A stretch of DNA of 64,000 nt, taken from assembly GCA_947623455.1 (NCBI GenBank), contig OX392528.1, positions 55,942,322 through 56,006,321 of the forward strand, read 5' to 3'. Origin of the DNA: Mimachlamys varia (Eukaryota > Mollusca > Bivalvia > Pectinida > Pectinidae). Positions 21,801 through 30,436 of the stretch are shown here, one piece after another. Every line of letters begins with the position of its first letter. The stretch's first letter is position 1. Both the position numbers and the translations under genes were made by a program. The notes under the pieces were generated by a model. That model saw nothing but the letters and a program-made list of their open reading frames with translations, was not told the DNA's origin and made no database searches.

Positions 21801-24712
21801 ATAAAAAATAGTGTAAAATAAAATAGCATGGTATGCATAGGGTGTGATATTTGGCCGTGAACACAGATATTGACTGAAATCAAAACGAATGCTAAAAACG
21901 TTGCACCGTCCGAAACACACGTGACACTGCTCCAACGTTAGAGCAGTGTCACGTGGGTTTGTGACGATGAGAAAGCTGAAAGGTCGTTTATTCGTGTTGC
22001 TCTTTCACAAATGCATTATGGGAGGGAACGGCTGGTTCGCCCGTTGTCAGTACAATGTGGTCAGATGGAATGTTCTGCTGGGGGTCTTCCCCAGTATACT
22101 TCAGTGTGATAGCGCTTTAAATTGACAAAATATCCGGACTATCGCAAGAAGGCTTACACGAACATATACACACGCTCTCAACACACACACTCACAACACA
22201 GGGACCTGAGAATTTGTTACAGATAGTTTTGGACCTAAAATAGGGCGTTTAGCGTAATTTTACACATTTGGGGGATTAAGATCAATTTTCGATCAAAATG
22301 CCCCCTCAGTAGTCTTAATAGCTAAAGGGTGGAAAGCTTTCCAGATCGAAAAATAGACCCCACCTACCTTTCTTGCATCAAAAATAACATTTCTAGTTGA
22401 GGTACGAAAAAACGCTTGGTACCGTTGGAAAGATGGATAATTTTTATTTTAGAAACCTCCTAAATGCAAGTCAAATGTATCCTCCTTCCTCAGAAATAAT
22501 CTCCATTTCCTCTAAAAACACGAAAATTCCCGTGTCTCAGAGTTCTTGGCGGCTTGGGGGCCATTTTCGTTACATATTCATTATAGGTTGACGTCACCCC
22601 GCGTGCTGGTCTTTGTTGTCATTGGATGGCTAAATTCAAAGGAAGACCGCCATCCATTGACAGCAAAGACCAGCACGCGGGGTGACGTCAACCTAATGAA
22701 TATGTAACGAAAATGGCCCCCAAGCCGCCAAGACCTCTGAGACACGGGAATTTTCGTGTTTTTGGAGGAAATGGAGATTATTTCTGATATTTTTTTTATT
22801 TTTCTTCGTAATTTTCATGACCCATAGGAGTTGACATACAAAATAATAAAACTTATCGGTGATAGCCACCAGGAGGCCCAAATCTAATGCATGGGATAAA
22901 TTAAAGGCCCAATATACGTAACTTCAGGAATTTTTTCGTGATTCTGAATAATTTTGGAAGAAAATCCAGTTGATAACCATGCAAAAATAAGCCTAAAACT
23001 AAGTAAACCCGAGCGGTAACTAACATGAAAGTCTTGACAGAAAAATCCAAAGAATTGAAAATAATTCAGGTGGGGCCCACTTCAACAACAAACCGAAGCG
23101 AGAAGACGGTTCAAAATGGACGCGTGTTTACAAATACCGAGTTTCAACTGCTGCTGTACCGGTAACCGCGTAAGATTTCATCTTGAATATTGCTCATATC
23201 AGTTAATCTTAACTAAATCTATAAATATAAAAGCTTATAAGGCTTTGATTTTCGCATCAAGATTTGCCGAAAGCTTCCTTTATTGGGCCTTTAATCAATG
23301 CGTATCCTGCTGGTGGAATTTTTTAGTCCCCGAAGTTTGCTGGAGCCTCCATAGCCACGGTTAATCTCATTTGAGTAGTGGCACGGTACATAATATACAC
23401 ATTTCCGTAGTACACGATTTGAAATTATACAGATCTAGTTTAATTTTACTTCTAAATTCATAAATTAAAAGGGTTTTACACACCTGACCCTTCTGTTTCT
23501 ACATTAGTTTAGAAATTTTAGATTCCCACCTTTTGGCCCCTAGCATCATTGAATAGTCCTAGGAGGATGAAACAGCTGTTTGGTGCAGTTTAATTAATTT
23601 TTTCGGCATACTGTATATATTACTTTTAAAAGGTGCAGCACAAGTGTGTGTCACGACATCTATAGTACAAGCCTCACTGATTTTTATGAAGTAGCTATAA
23701 ACTAAACCGAAACAGGGGTTACAGTTGCTAAAGCATGACCTGCAAGTTTCTAAAATAAAAATCATTCTCGTCGTTTACGTAAAGACTCATAGAAATTTGA
23801 GTTGTTACGTAAGTACACTGCGATCCAAAATTTTGATACATCCTTTCTGCAAACGCTTTTAAAAGTGAGCAAATTTTGAAGCATGTATTACTAATAATAT
23901 TTTTATGTTATATTTAACTGCTTACGATGTTTTGTTGTTTTTCAGCTACATGTATGTATGGTTTTTGATACAATCAAAATCCTCAAAATGCAATATTTTT
24001 GCAATTTCACGTTTTTAATGCATACAGTTCAACAATATATTTCTTTTTGAAAGTGGATCCCATTGTATTAATTCCATTTAATTGTGCAAATGAAAGTAAA
24101 ACAATTTTTATTCATTTTTGAACAATATCAAAAATAGACCCCTCCCTTGACCCTCCCTGCAACTTCCAGGACTTAGGCATTTTTGAAATAAATGCCAATT
24201 ATCACTGATAAGTAGACTATCTTTAGGAAATTGTACCAGTTGTGTTCATTTTTTGTTGGCTTATGGCTTAATATGTATACAAAGTTTGTAACAAAACTTT
24301 TGGATGGCAGTGTATATCGTTATTACGTCATCAGTAAAACGGTGTCTCTTGTACTTACCTCGTAGGTACTGGTGAGCTTGAGTGGGTAGAGTAGAGGGAC
24401 TACGGTACTGTTGGCTATTATCAAAGAAATAAAGTAAGGAAAAACGTAGTAGACTCCGCCTATTCCGTACACATATATCTCGGCTGGAGTGCCCATTAAA
24501 GAAATGGCTGACACATACGTCACGAAAAGCGACATTGCGACAGGTAACAGTAACAGACGACGGTTTCCAAGGAAATAATTTTCCAGTGTTGGGTTTTTGT
24601 CGGTCTGGTAACCATAGTAAACTCCTATCCCCAAACAGATAAAGAGGAAAATGGCGATAACGACATAATCAGCGATGTGTGGACTAGGTACTGGAATAAA
24701 TGTCAAATCCAT
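3720..24712 (-). CDS. SLC5A8/SLC5A12-like sodium-coupled solute symporter (15 exons, complete)
   Basis: Predicted plasma-membrane symporter of the SSF/SLC5 family, which uses the sodium gradient to import small solutes. SLC5A8/A12 relatives carry monocarboxylates, but other subfamilies (iodide, vitamins) cannot be excluded. Fifteen exons splice with consistent phase to 1818 nt (605 aa plus stop), close to the roughly 610-aa family length; human SLC5A8 also has 15 exons. Hallmarks include VTYVSAISLMGTPAEIYVYG in exon 1, LPLW-like GIPLWLSIVVIGFVGTVYT in exon 4, GGIKSVVWTDAFQFVMIF in exon 5, NFNPDPRAHHTIW across exons 6-7, and FSGALSTISSGINGLSANSV across exons 8-9. Start ATG 24712 is chosen because it precedes the first membrane helix in the expected place and has the context GGAGATGG; the frame is open upstream to an earlier ATG at 24859. 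Introns are rich in repeats. Confidence 0.93.
4571..5065 (+). repeat. Interspersed repeat, two direct partial copies
   Basis: Both copies begin near 'gtaacacacacat' followed by a 'gctgcacct' block and a 'cagctgtttcgtcctcc' block (about 4571-4945 and 4949-5065). The same family appears on the minus strand at about 16095-16190, 18051-18143 and 23303-23680, and on the plus strand at 44731-44990. No coding capacity; probably a non-autonomous element. Confidence 0.75.
5151..5254 (-). CDS. SLC5 fourteenth coding exon
   Basis: 104 nt, acceptor TTGTAG, donor GTACGT, leaving phase 1. Encodes PEKGFSLYDLSYAWYGFIGF then FLTLIIGTVVSLCAG, the last membrane helix of the family. Confidence 0.9.
5512..5757. 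repeat. Tandem repeat, about 48-bp unit, 5 copies
   Basis: Repeats of the core 'catctatcaactgattacat' followed by a 'taattaacgtacatgtata' segment, in the intron before the fourteenth SLC5 exon. Each unit contains the palindrome TACATGTA. Confidence 0.85.
5873..6111 (-). CDS. SLC5 thirteenth coding exon
   Basis: 239 nt, acceptor TTTCAG, donor GTAATA, leaving phase 2. Encodes GAATGTMTAIALNMWIAVG and an extracellular loop with NxS/T sites (NES, NYS). A stop follows only beyond the donor, so the exon is spliced rather than terminal. Confidence 0.88.
6623..6709 (-). CDS. SLC5 twelfth coding exon
   Basis: 87 nt, phase 0, acceptor CGACAG, donor GTAAGT. Encodes MTMSIAGAAGGPLAGLFFLG then GMVPKANWI, the family's GPLxGLFxLG helix. 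Confidence 0.9.
7335..7405 (-). CDS. SLC5 eleventh coding exon
   Basis: 71 nt, acceptor TTTGCAG, donor GTACAC, ending phase 0. Encodes VFVFGLVVIGLAYAINFM then SGSVIQ, a membrane helix plus the conserved xxxVLQ-like end. Confidence 0.88.
7486..7759. mobile_element. Small inverted-repeat element (MITE-like, 274 bp)
   Basis: Terminal inverted repeats of about 47 bp (7486-7532 and 7713-7759) differ at only a few positions. Inner ends read 'gccttcagttttgccatga' and outer ends 'gagcgtagg'. No ORF of note. Its outer ends match the monomer of the 41-bp minisatellite at 26-29 kb. Confidence 0.75.
8630..10095. repeat. Tandem array, about 146-bp unit, about 10 copies, carrying nuclear-receptor-like motifs
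   Basis: Units read 'gacccggtttttgtacgcga', then 'aggagatagagcccggacaa', then 'gtaggtcagaggtcaaaata'. Nine perfect GGTCAnnnTGACC palindromes start at 8778, 8934, 9083, 9229, 9385, 9541, 9686, 9832 and 9978, with a degenerate one near 8632. Most units also carry AGGTCA-G-AGGTCA (DR1). The array ends in a GGAC run at about 10100, a few tens of bases from an SLC5 exon (10174). Confidence 0.9.
10096..10166. repeat. GGAC microsatellite and terminal hairpin of the 146-bp repeat element
   Basis: Five or more consecutive GGAC units are followed by 'agtcccccccggattccgg' folding onto 'tgggggact'. It is the right boundary of the array element. Confidence 0.7.
10174..10286 (-). CDS. SLC5 tenth coding exon (called exon 9 in the findings)
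   Basis: 113 nt, acceptor TTTCAG, donor GTAATT, leaving phase 1. Encodes TISSGINGLSANSVKDILG then DCLDKSNTISHSVAAKLL. A decayed copy of its first part lies at 11479-11525. Confidence 0.92.
11061..11096. mobile_element. 22-bp palindromic micro-insertion with 7-bp target duplication
   Basis: CAGGGAC...GTCCCTG (11068-11089) is a near-perfect palindrome flanked on both sides by ACTGTAG (11061-11067, 11090-11096). A second instance occurs at 44781-44823. Confidence 0.6.
11372..11433. repeat. Perfect 28-bp inverted repeat, 6-bp loop
   Basis: Arms 11372-11399 and 11406-11433 are exact reverse complements around TAAATT. The arm contains 'tcagaaagtcaacttatgtc'. It lies in the intron between the ninth and tenth SLC5 exons. 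Confidence 0.9.
11479..11525 (-). pseudogene. Decayed partial copy of the SLC5 tenth coding exon
   Basis: On the minus strand this reads like the first part of the exon at 10174-10286, sharing GGTATCAACG and TTATCTGCCAACAG. It carries small deletions, and the acceptor is not preserved. It lies just downstream of the exon-fragment array, so the duplicated block covered parts of both exons. Confidence 0.75.
11600..12177 (-). repeat. Seven tandem copies of an SLC5 exon fragment with splice donors
   Basis: On the minus strand each roughly 83-bp unit repeats most of the exon at 12178-12266, encoding approximately DVLRSLPGLSGIYISCLFSG. Each then repeats the donor GTAAT and 'tgtatgactt' before the next unit. 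Donor GT positions are 12095, 12012, 11934, 11851, 11768, 11685 and 11611, plus the genuine one at 12177. The first about 15 bases of the exon and its acceptor are absent from every copy. Confidence 0.92.
12178..12266 (-). CDS. SLC5 ninth coding exon (parent of the tandem exon-fragment array; called exon 8 in the findings)
   Basis: 89 nt, acceptor TTTGCAG, donor GTAATT, leaving phase 2. Encodes LMPYFVLDVMRSLPGLSGIY then ISCLFSGAL, the conserved helix ending F-S-x-A-L-S. It is the only copy with a splice acceptor. Seven acceptor-less partial copies follow immediately downstream in the intron. Confidence 0.92.
12430..12565 (-). CDS. SLC5 exon 8a (exon before the repeated exon; eighth coding exon)
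   Basis: 136 nt, acceptor ATAAG, donor GTACAA, ending phase 0. Encodes VIWLLWPITTVYHIVLGYLG, then a YYNILKCDPVQAG helix/loop and FIGNFNQ. The CDPxxAG motif is conserved in SLC5. Confidence 0.9.
12855..13003. repeat. Inverted repeat, about 65-bp arms
   Basis: Left arm about 12855-12920 and right arm about 12931-13003 pair through 'cttagccaatcacg' and 'gaaacaatctt'. Likely a palindromic MITE in an SLC5 intron. Confidence 0.75.
13100..13237 (-). CDS. SLC5 exon 7
   Basis: 138 nt, acceptor TTTCAG, donor GTAAAC, phase 2 at both ends. Encodes FNPDPRAHHTIWGFCI, then CDQAGVQRISSLGSLKTAK, corresponding to the family's NQxxVQR segment. The exon contains an internal GTAAGT that could act as a cryptic donor. 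Confidence 0.9.
13514..13665. repeat. Inverted repeat (MITE-like)
   Basis: 'ttttagcaaaagttgttacag' near the left end pairs with 'ctgtaacaacatttgctaaaa' near the right end. Related sequence, containing 'gttgttacagtcttat' or similar, occurs at about 18738-18815 and 48760-48870. Confidence 0.7.
14441..14514 (-). CDS. SLC5 exon 6
   Basis: 74 nt, acceptor CATTAG, donor GTATTC, leaving phase 2. Encodes GSILIGTRYSINEIATEGG then RLEFF. The next exon restores N-F-N-P-D-P. Confidence 0.88.
15490..15870 (+). repeat. SINE-like interspersed repeat
   Basis: 'ccttcggtagtatacttcag', then a CA-rich block with 'caaatacacacac', then a 'ccgtcct' end. Related copies lie at 22014-22200 and 36505-36745. The second half (about 15730-15870) looks like a duplicated 3' part. 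No coding potential. Confidence 0.65.
16431..16511 (-). CDS. SLC5 exon 5
   Basis: 81 nt, phase 0, acceptor TTTCAG, donor GTGATA. Encodes GGIKSVVWTDAFQFVMIF then IGMTAVIIK. The GGxxxVxWTDxxQ motif is diagnostic for SLC5. Confidence 0.92.
16889..17281 (+). mobile_element. piggyBac-like MITE copy 1 (TTAA flanks)
   Basis: Body 16893-17277, bounded by TTAA on both sides. Terminal inverted repeat starts AGGCCCAATATA and ends TATATTGGGCCT. No transposase inside. One of five copies in the window. Confidence 0.85.
18369..18436 (-). CDS. SLC5 exon 4
   Basis: 68 nt, acceptor TTGTAG, donor GTAAGT. Completes a Val codon and encodes AGIPLWLSIVVIGFVGTVYT then AI, in phase 0. Confidence 0.9.
18818..20916. 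repeat. Long repeat element containing a 160-bp tandem array and a GC-rich tail
   Basis: Starts with 'aggcccatgggcctaaacgg' and ends with a hairpin, 'cctgacccttcgggtcag', followed by 'atgacct'. Between about 19525 and 20800 there are eight or so units of about 160 bp with 'ggccccgcccctctgg' and 'tttggatgcaatccattcaa'. These are followed by GCACGGC/GGACGGC runs (about 20814-20870). Short open frames in the array are repeat artefacts. Confidence 0.85.
21141..21192 (-). CDS. SLC5 exon 3
   Basis: 52 nt, acceptor CTGCAG, donor GTATGT, leaving phase 1. Encodes VAYMGVALYAPGLALQI, the typical helix with YAPxLAL. Confidence 0.9.
21725..21790 (-). CDS. SLC5 exon 2
   Basis: 66 nt, phase 0 at both ends, acceptor TATACAG, donor GTATGT. 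Encodes YLQLRFSKGVRTMG then TVIGMLVT, matching the conserved YLxxRF segment that follows exon 1 in SLC5 proteins. Confidence 0.9.
22014..22200 (+). repeat. SINE-like interspersed repeat
   Basis: Begins near 'cattatgggagggaacggc' and runs through 'cagtatacttcagtgtgat' to an 'acacacac' stretch. Same family as 15490 and 36505. Confidence 0.65.
22488..22786. repeat. Long palindrome, about 125-bp arms, with CRE-like TGACGTCA sites
   Basis: Left arm about 22488-22612 and right arm about 22662-22786 around a loop of about 50 bases. Each arm carries TGACGTCA (22589-22596 and 22683-22690) next to 'ccgcgtgctggtctttg' or its complement. Likely a MITE able to form a hairpin. Confidence 0.85.
22901..23294 (+). 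mobile_element. piggyBac-like MITE copy 2 (TTAA flanks)
   Basis: Body 22905-23290, TTAA on both sides, same termini and orientation as copy 1. Confidence 0.85.
23303..23680 (-). repeat. Interspersed repeat, minus-strand copy
   Basis: Reverse-complement relative of the 4571-5065 family. It carries 'gctggagcctccatagccac' at one end and 'aaaggtgcagcaca' at the other. Confidence 0.7.
24359..24712 (-). CDS. SLC5 exon 1 (first coding exon)
   Basis: 354 nt, ending in phase 0 at TACGAG|GTAAGT. It encodes residues 1-118, from MDLTFIPVPSPHIADYVV through the first membrane helices to LKLTSTYE. It contains the conserved SLMGTPAEIYVYG segment. Confidence 0.92.
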
Positions 24713-26476
24713 CTCCTTCTTAATTAGTGTACCTTTACCGTGAACGAAAGCCAAGACCGATACCGGTAAGAATTTGAACACACTAAACAATTGTATCACA
24801 AACACATATGAAGTACTAGTATATACGGACATTAAATTGCATGCATATTTATTAAACAATATAGAGAAGATAAAGTGGTGACATTTTGTTCTTCACGGAC
24901 GCGATAGCAACTATTCATAACAATAAAACAGATAAATGATTCTATATCTACATTATTAACAAAACGTTTTTGCAAACTCCACATTTTGTATCTAAAATAT
25001 AATAAATAGGAAGTGATAAATGTCGGAATAAAGATTTTTTATAACTAAATGCATTATGTTAGTACTATTAAAAATGTATTTCGTACTGATACTACGCTCT
25101 TTACTTATAAATAAATGTATATTGTGCCATTTGTAAACTATGGTAATAAACTTTTTTTCTATTTTCGTTATCAAATATACATATTAGCTGATAATATTTT
25201 TCATACATAAAAAATTAATATAAACATTTTTTTTATGAATAAACTATGTATCATACCCTCATACACCTTTGTCATTGGAGGTGAAATAAGTAGAACAATC
25301 AAATATGTCACCTTTATGTTAATATCAAACAATAGCTGGAAGATACCGCGGCTTTTATATCAGTCTTATTGCTCTATGTTCCAAATCATTTCCAAATACC
25401 TTTTATAAGCTGTACAAGATAAAATCTGTATTTCCATCTCTAATGGTATATTCATATTTAGACTATCTGCCACAACTAAAGCTAATGTACATATGAAATT
25501 TTATAAAGGGCAAAGAAGTAATTCCAATAGTACAGTGTAGACAAGCTGGTTTGTCTACACTGTTGGAATTATTTCTTTGCCCTTTATAAAATGTGAAGTA
25601 ATTCGTATCCTATAAAAATCCATTTATAAGGATCCAATGTTATTGGGAAAACTACCGTTTATATTACTTCTTTGACCCAAATGAAATGTTATAGATACAC
25701 TGTTAATAGAAATCTTTAAAAACATCGAAAATTAATTTGGTTTTAGTATGTCTACTTGTTCTGATTGGGAATGATGCCTCAGTTCTCACTTTGGGGACAT
25801 GACATTTACTTGATTGTGACCTAGATTTAACAGGCGGTCATCGTCAATGAAGCAGAAGACACTCTCTTCCGGAACACCTGGTCCTTTTTCTTGTACCCCT
25901 TTCAATGGTCGCTGCATGTTATTCCTTCTTTTATTCAAATTTTGCCCTAGTTAAATCGATTTTGAGTTCGGGTTGTGGTTTTGTTGTCACTTCGGTATTC
26001 AATGATTTATTTTTTAATACTCATTTTTTCATCTGCAGTAAATCACTGGAAGTCTGTTCCTCTTAATTTGAAAGACAATCCCTCAAACAAAGCAGAATCA
26101 CCAGGTAAGCCGTCAATGTTACCACAAAGCCCTTCCCATTATGACTTAGGTAGTAGAATAGGTCACACGGCTCCAAATCTGTAATGCAAAAAAAATATTG
26201 ATTATAATACAAAGTCCACTTTGCTCGGCTTGACCATCAGATGAAACACTTGAACTTTTCATGCTTCATTGTTTTGAGCATACCCGAATTAGATCACAAT
26301 ATCTAAGATAATTATATTACTTATTATATCTTAATTATTTAGAGTTCATTTTTTTCCATCTGCATTAAATAAGAGGAATTATTTTCCATTTTATTTGAAA
26401 AGCAATCCCTCCCTAACAATGCTGAATCACCATTTAAACAGTCAAAGTTACCATACGGCCTTCAATTTTGCAATAT
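24713..26476. other. 5' flank of the SLC5 gene, no further gene seen
   Basis: Presumably holds the SLC5 promoter and 5' UTR; no core promoter element could be assigned. A strong hairpin lies at about 25498-25591. Around 25870-26010 is a copy of the dispersed repeat with 'aatcgattttgagttcggg', also seen near 6420 and, reversed, near 13960. Confidence 0.5.
25498..25591. repeat. Hairpin, about 43-bp arms, short loop
   Basis: 'ttataaagggcaaagaagta' in the left arm pairs with 'ttatttctttgccctttataa' in the right arm, and the arms meet at 'tgtagacaa...ttgtctaca'. The left arm has an extra three bases. Confidence 0.85.
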
Positions 26477-28075
26477 TCCAGGGGTATCGAGAGCATAGGT
26501 GATCGTAATGAGGATGTAGAGAGCGTAGGTGATCGTAACCACTGGATATCGAGGATGAAGAGAGCGTAGGTAATCGTAACCCCTGGATATCGAGGATGTA
26601 GAGAGCGTATGCGATTATAACCCCTGGATGTCGAGGATGTAGAGAGCGTAGGTGATCGTAACCACTGGATATCGAGGACGTTGAGAGCGTAGGTGATCGT
26701 AATCCCTGGATATCGAGGATGTAGAGAGCGTATGCGATTATAACCCCTGGATGTCGAGGATGTAGAGAGCGTAGGTGATCGTAACCACTGGATATCGAGG
26801 ATGAAAAGAGCGTAGGTAATCGTAACCCCTGGATATCGAGGATGTAGCGAGCGTAAGTGATTGTAACCACTGGATATCGAGGATGTAGTGAGCGTAAGTG
26901 ATCGTAACCACTGGATATCGAGGATGTAGTGAGCGTAAGTGATCGTAACCACTGGATATCGAGGATGTAGTGAGCGTAAGTGATCGTAACCACTGGATAT
27001 CAAGGATGTAGTGAGCGTAAGGGATCGTAATCCCTGGATGTCGAGGATGTAGAGAGCGTAGGTGATTATAACCCCTGGATATCGAGGATGTAGAGAGCGT
27101 AAGTGATCGGAACCCCTGGATATCGAGGATGTAGTGAGCGTAGCTGATCGTAACCCCTAGGTATAGAGGATGTAGAGAGCTTATGTGATCGTTACCACTG
27201 GATATCGAGGATGTAGAGAGCTTATGTGATCGAAACCCCTGGATATTGAGGATACAGAGAGAGTAGGTATCGTAACCCCTGGATATCGAGGATGTAGAGA
27301 GCGTAGGTGATCGTAACCACTGGATATCGAGGATGTAGAGAGCGTATGTGATCGTAACCCCTGGATATCGAGGAAGTAGAGAGCGTATGTGATCGTAACC
27401 ACTGGATATCGAGGATGTAGAGAGCGTATGTGACCGTAACCCCTGGAAATCGAGGTTGTTGAGAGCGTGGGTGATCGTAACCACTGGATATCGAGGATGT
27501 AGTGAGCGTAAGTGATCGTAATCCCTGGATGTCGAGGACGTTGAGAGCGTAAGTGATCGTAACCCCTGGATATCGAGGATGTAGAGAGCGTAAGTGATCA
27601 GAACCCCTGGATATCGAGGATGTAGTGAGCGTAGGTGATCGTAACCCCTGGATATCGAGGATGTAGAGAGCTTATGTGATCGTAACCACTGGATATCGAG
27701 GATGTAGAGAGCTTATGTGATCGAAACCCCTGGATATCGAGGATACAGAGAGAGTAGGTATCGTAATCCCTGGATATAGAGGATGTAGAGAGCGTAGGTG
27801 ATCGTAACCCCTGGATATCGAGGATGTAAAGAGGGTATGTGATCGTAACCACTGGAAATCGAGGTTGTTGAGAGCGTAGGTGATCGTAACCACTGGATAT
27901 CGAGGATGTAGAGAGCTTATGTGATCGAAACCCCTGGATATAGAGGATGTAGAGAGCGTAGGTGATCGTAACCACTGGATATCGAGGATGTAGAGAGCTT
28001 ATGTGATCGAAACCCCTGGATATAGAGAATGTAGAGAGCGTAGGTGACCGTAACCCCTGGATATCGAGGATGCTT
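26477..28075 (-). repeat. 41-bp minisatellite, left array (about 39 copies)
   Basis: Unit 'gtagagagcgtaggtgatcg' followed by 'taaccactggatatcgaggat'. Variants alternate 'ccact' and 'cccct'. A rare variant ('gatacagagagagtaggta') recurs about 491 bp apart (27251 and 27742), indicating a 12-mer higher-order period. Because 41 is not a multiple of three and the unit lacks stops, all three minus-strand frames stay open for long distances; the resulting frames of up to 248 codons are not genes. Confidence 0.95.
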
Positions 28076-28316
28076 TATACACTGAATCATAATGAATACA
28101 TTAATAGTAAAAATGTGTATTTTGATTGCCAACAATACCAAATGATATTTACTTTAGCAACTTGAATGTGATACCATATATGGATCGCGTTATTAACAGA
28201 CACTAATCTTAGGTAGTACCTTCCAGTTTAAATTGGGGTGATGAATATTTTTGCAATAAAAGTTCTGTGACTTTTTTGTACTTGATATTTACACACGTGG
28301 TATTTTTCTAATGATG
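28076..28316. other. Unique spacer between opposed 41-bp arrays
   Basis: About 240 AT-rich bases without array monomers and without an evident gene. Confidence 0.7.
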
Positions 28317-29035
28317 TAGAGCGCTCTCTACATCCTCGATATCCAGTGGTTACGATCACATACGCTCTCTACATCCTCGATATCAAGGGGTTACGATCAC
28401 ATACGCTCTCTACATCCTCGATATCCAGTGGTTACGATCACATACTCTCTCTACATCCTCGATATCCAGGGGTTACGATCACATAGGCTCTCTACATCCT
28501 CGATATCCAGTGGTTACGATCACATAGGCTCTCTACATCCTCGATATCCAGGGGTTACGATCGCCTACACTCTCTACATCTTCGATGTCCAGGGGTTACG
28601 ATCACATACGCTCTCTACATCCTCGATATCCAGTGGTTACGATCACATACGCTCTCTACATCCTCGATATTCGGTGGTTACAATCACATACGCTCTCTAC
28701 ATCCTCGATATCCAGTGGTTACGATCACATACGCTCTCTACATCCTCGATATTCGGTGGTTACGATCACATACGCTCTCTACATCCTCGATATTCAGGGG
28801 TTACGATCACCTACGCTCTCTACATCCTCGATATCCAGTGGTTACGATCACATACGCTCTCTACATCCTCGATATCCAGTGGTTGCGATCACATACGCTC
28901 TCTACATCCTCAATATCCAGTGGTTACGATCACCTACGCTCTCTACATTCTCGATATCCAGGGGTTTCGATCACATACGCTTTCTACATCCTCGATATCC
29001 AGTGGTTACGATCACCTACGTTCTCTACATCCTTC
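28317..29035 (+). repeat. 41-bp minisatellite, right array (about 17 copies, inverted)
   Basis: Same monomer as 26477-28075 in the opposite orientation ('ctctctacatcctcgatatc'). Together the arrays form a very large imperfect palindrome. The plus-strand open frame of 254 codons here is a repeat artefact. Confidence 0.95.
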
Positions 29036-29099
29036 ATACATAAAATGGTTCCAATGGAAGTATCTATGGGTCATACATGTTCAAGATTCGATCGCTGTA

Positions 29100-30436
29100 T
29101 ACGAGGGGTTTTCCATAAATAATGTCATCTGTGCTTTATTTCGCGGAAATCGTGCAATTTATGCACAAAACCACCTCGTGTCGATTGAGTGATCACTGGC
29201 TCGTGACACAGGTAAATATCTCGTCCAAACGTCCACTGGCCTCGGTACAATGTACATCGTTTCATAGCCTATTCGTTAGACTAGACACAAAATGACAGGA
29301 AAACGAGCTAAACATTTTCTTGAAATTAGGGCCTATATAAAAGGACGGTCATTACTCGGCATAAAGGCTGTAGATATTCACCGCGAGGTGTGTGACATTT
29401 ATGGGGAGGGCCAAATTTCTCACAGGACTGTTTGTAGGTGGGTAAGTAAATTTAGTGCTGGGCAGCAGCAACTGAAAGATGCTGCTCACCCAGGTCGTCC
29501 TGCAACAAATACGACCAAAGGTAACATAGAAAAAATCCGAAATATCCTCCAAACTGATGCTCGATTCACCGTAAGACAATTGGTTCGAATGACAAACTTG
29601 TCGTTAGCAAGAGTTCATGCAATTTTGAAGAAACACTAAAAGTTAGAAAGATAAATGCAAGATGGATACCCCATTTGTTAACGGATAAGCAAAAGAAGAC
29701 GCGTGTAACAATGGCAAAAAAACTTTTCAAATGTACCCAAAATATAGTAAAAAGGCTTTTGATAAAATAGTCACTGGTGATGAGACCTGGGTGTATTATT
29801 TTGAACCAAAGCGGAAGGTTGCCAACCGAATATGGGCCACTAAAAATGCCAGACGCCCAAGTATTGCCAAACGAATACGAACGGTAAAGAAGGTTTTGTA
29901 TGCTATTTTCGACTAATAAGGGTCCAGCTATTCAAATTCCGGTGCCAAAAGGCAGAACGGCCACAGGCAAGTTCTATAAAAACGTTGTTCTGAGAAAGTT
30001 GAAGAACTACTACAAAAGTCGCCGCCCCAAAACAGGACTTAAGTATGTCCGACTTTTGCATGATAATGCACCCGCTCACAAGGCACGTATTGTGACTGAC
30101 TTTTTGGAGTCAGAGAAGGTTACCGTCCTTCCGCACCCTCCGTATTCGCCAGACTTGGCCCCCTGCGACTATTTCCTCTTTCCAAAACTTAAATATCATT
30201 TATCTGGAAGGAGATACAATTCGAGAAATCCCTTGGATCTGCTGTTTATCAGTGTCTGATGGGTGTACCCATTGAAGAGTATGAAAAATGCTTCCAAACA
30301 TGGATTGACCGGTTAAAAAGGTGTGTTCTGGCTGGTGGATAGTATTTTGAAGGGCAGAGCAAATGAAAATGAACAAAAGCACTTCCGCTATATGAGCACC
30401 AATGCAAGTGACATTATTTTTGGAACACCCCTCGTA
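29100..30436 (+). mobile_element. mariner transposon (Tc1/mariner), inactivated
   Basis: A TA duplication (29098-29099 and 30437-30438) flanks terminal inverted repeats of about 28 bp starting TACGAGGGG. Total length about 1337 bp, typical for mariner. It encodes one transposase frame on the plus strand, disrupted by frameshifts. It sits just right of the 41-bp array. Confidence 0.93.
29292..30342 (+). pseudogene. mariner transposase (frameshifted)
   Basis: Would-be cut-and-paste DNA transposase of about 345-350 residues acting on the TIRs of its own element. The first segment (29292-29639) has an N-terminal helix-turn-helix pair including SHRTVCRWVSKFSAG and HPGRPA. Later segments carry the catalytic triad: the D of GDETWVYYF (from 29731), the D of HDNAPAH, and the third D of SPDLAPCDYFLF. 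The last two are separated by 34 residues, the mariner D34D signature. The frame breaks near 29636, near 29730, near 29910 and near 30232, and ends at TAG about 30340. With at least four breaks it cannot make an active enzyme. Confidence 0.92.

Noticed and set aside
24713..24859. Upstream in-frame extension of SLC5 exon 1 to an earlier ATG
   Set aside because: The extension is unlike SLC5 N-termini, while ATG 24712 fits the family start.
26434..28141. Minus-strand open frames of 125-248 codons
   Set aside because: They read through the 41-bp minisatellite in all three frames; periodic, no homology, no splice or start context.
28428..29192. 254-codon plus-strand frame
   Set aside because: Same 41-bp satellite in inverse orientation.
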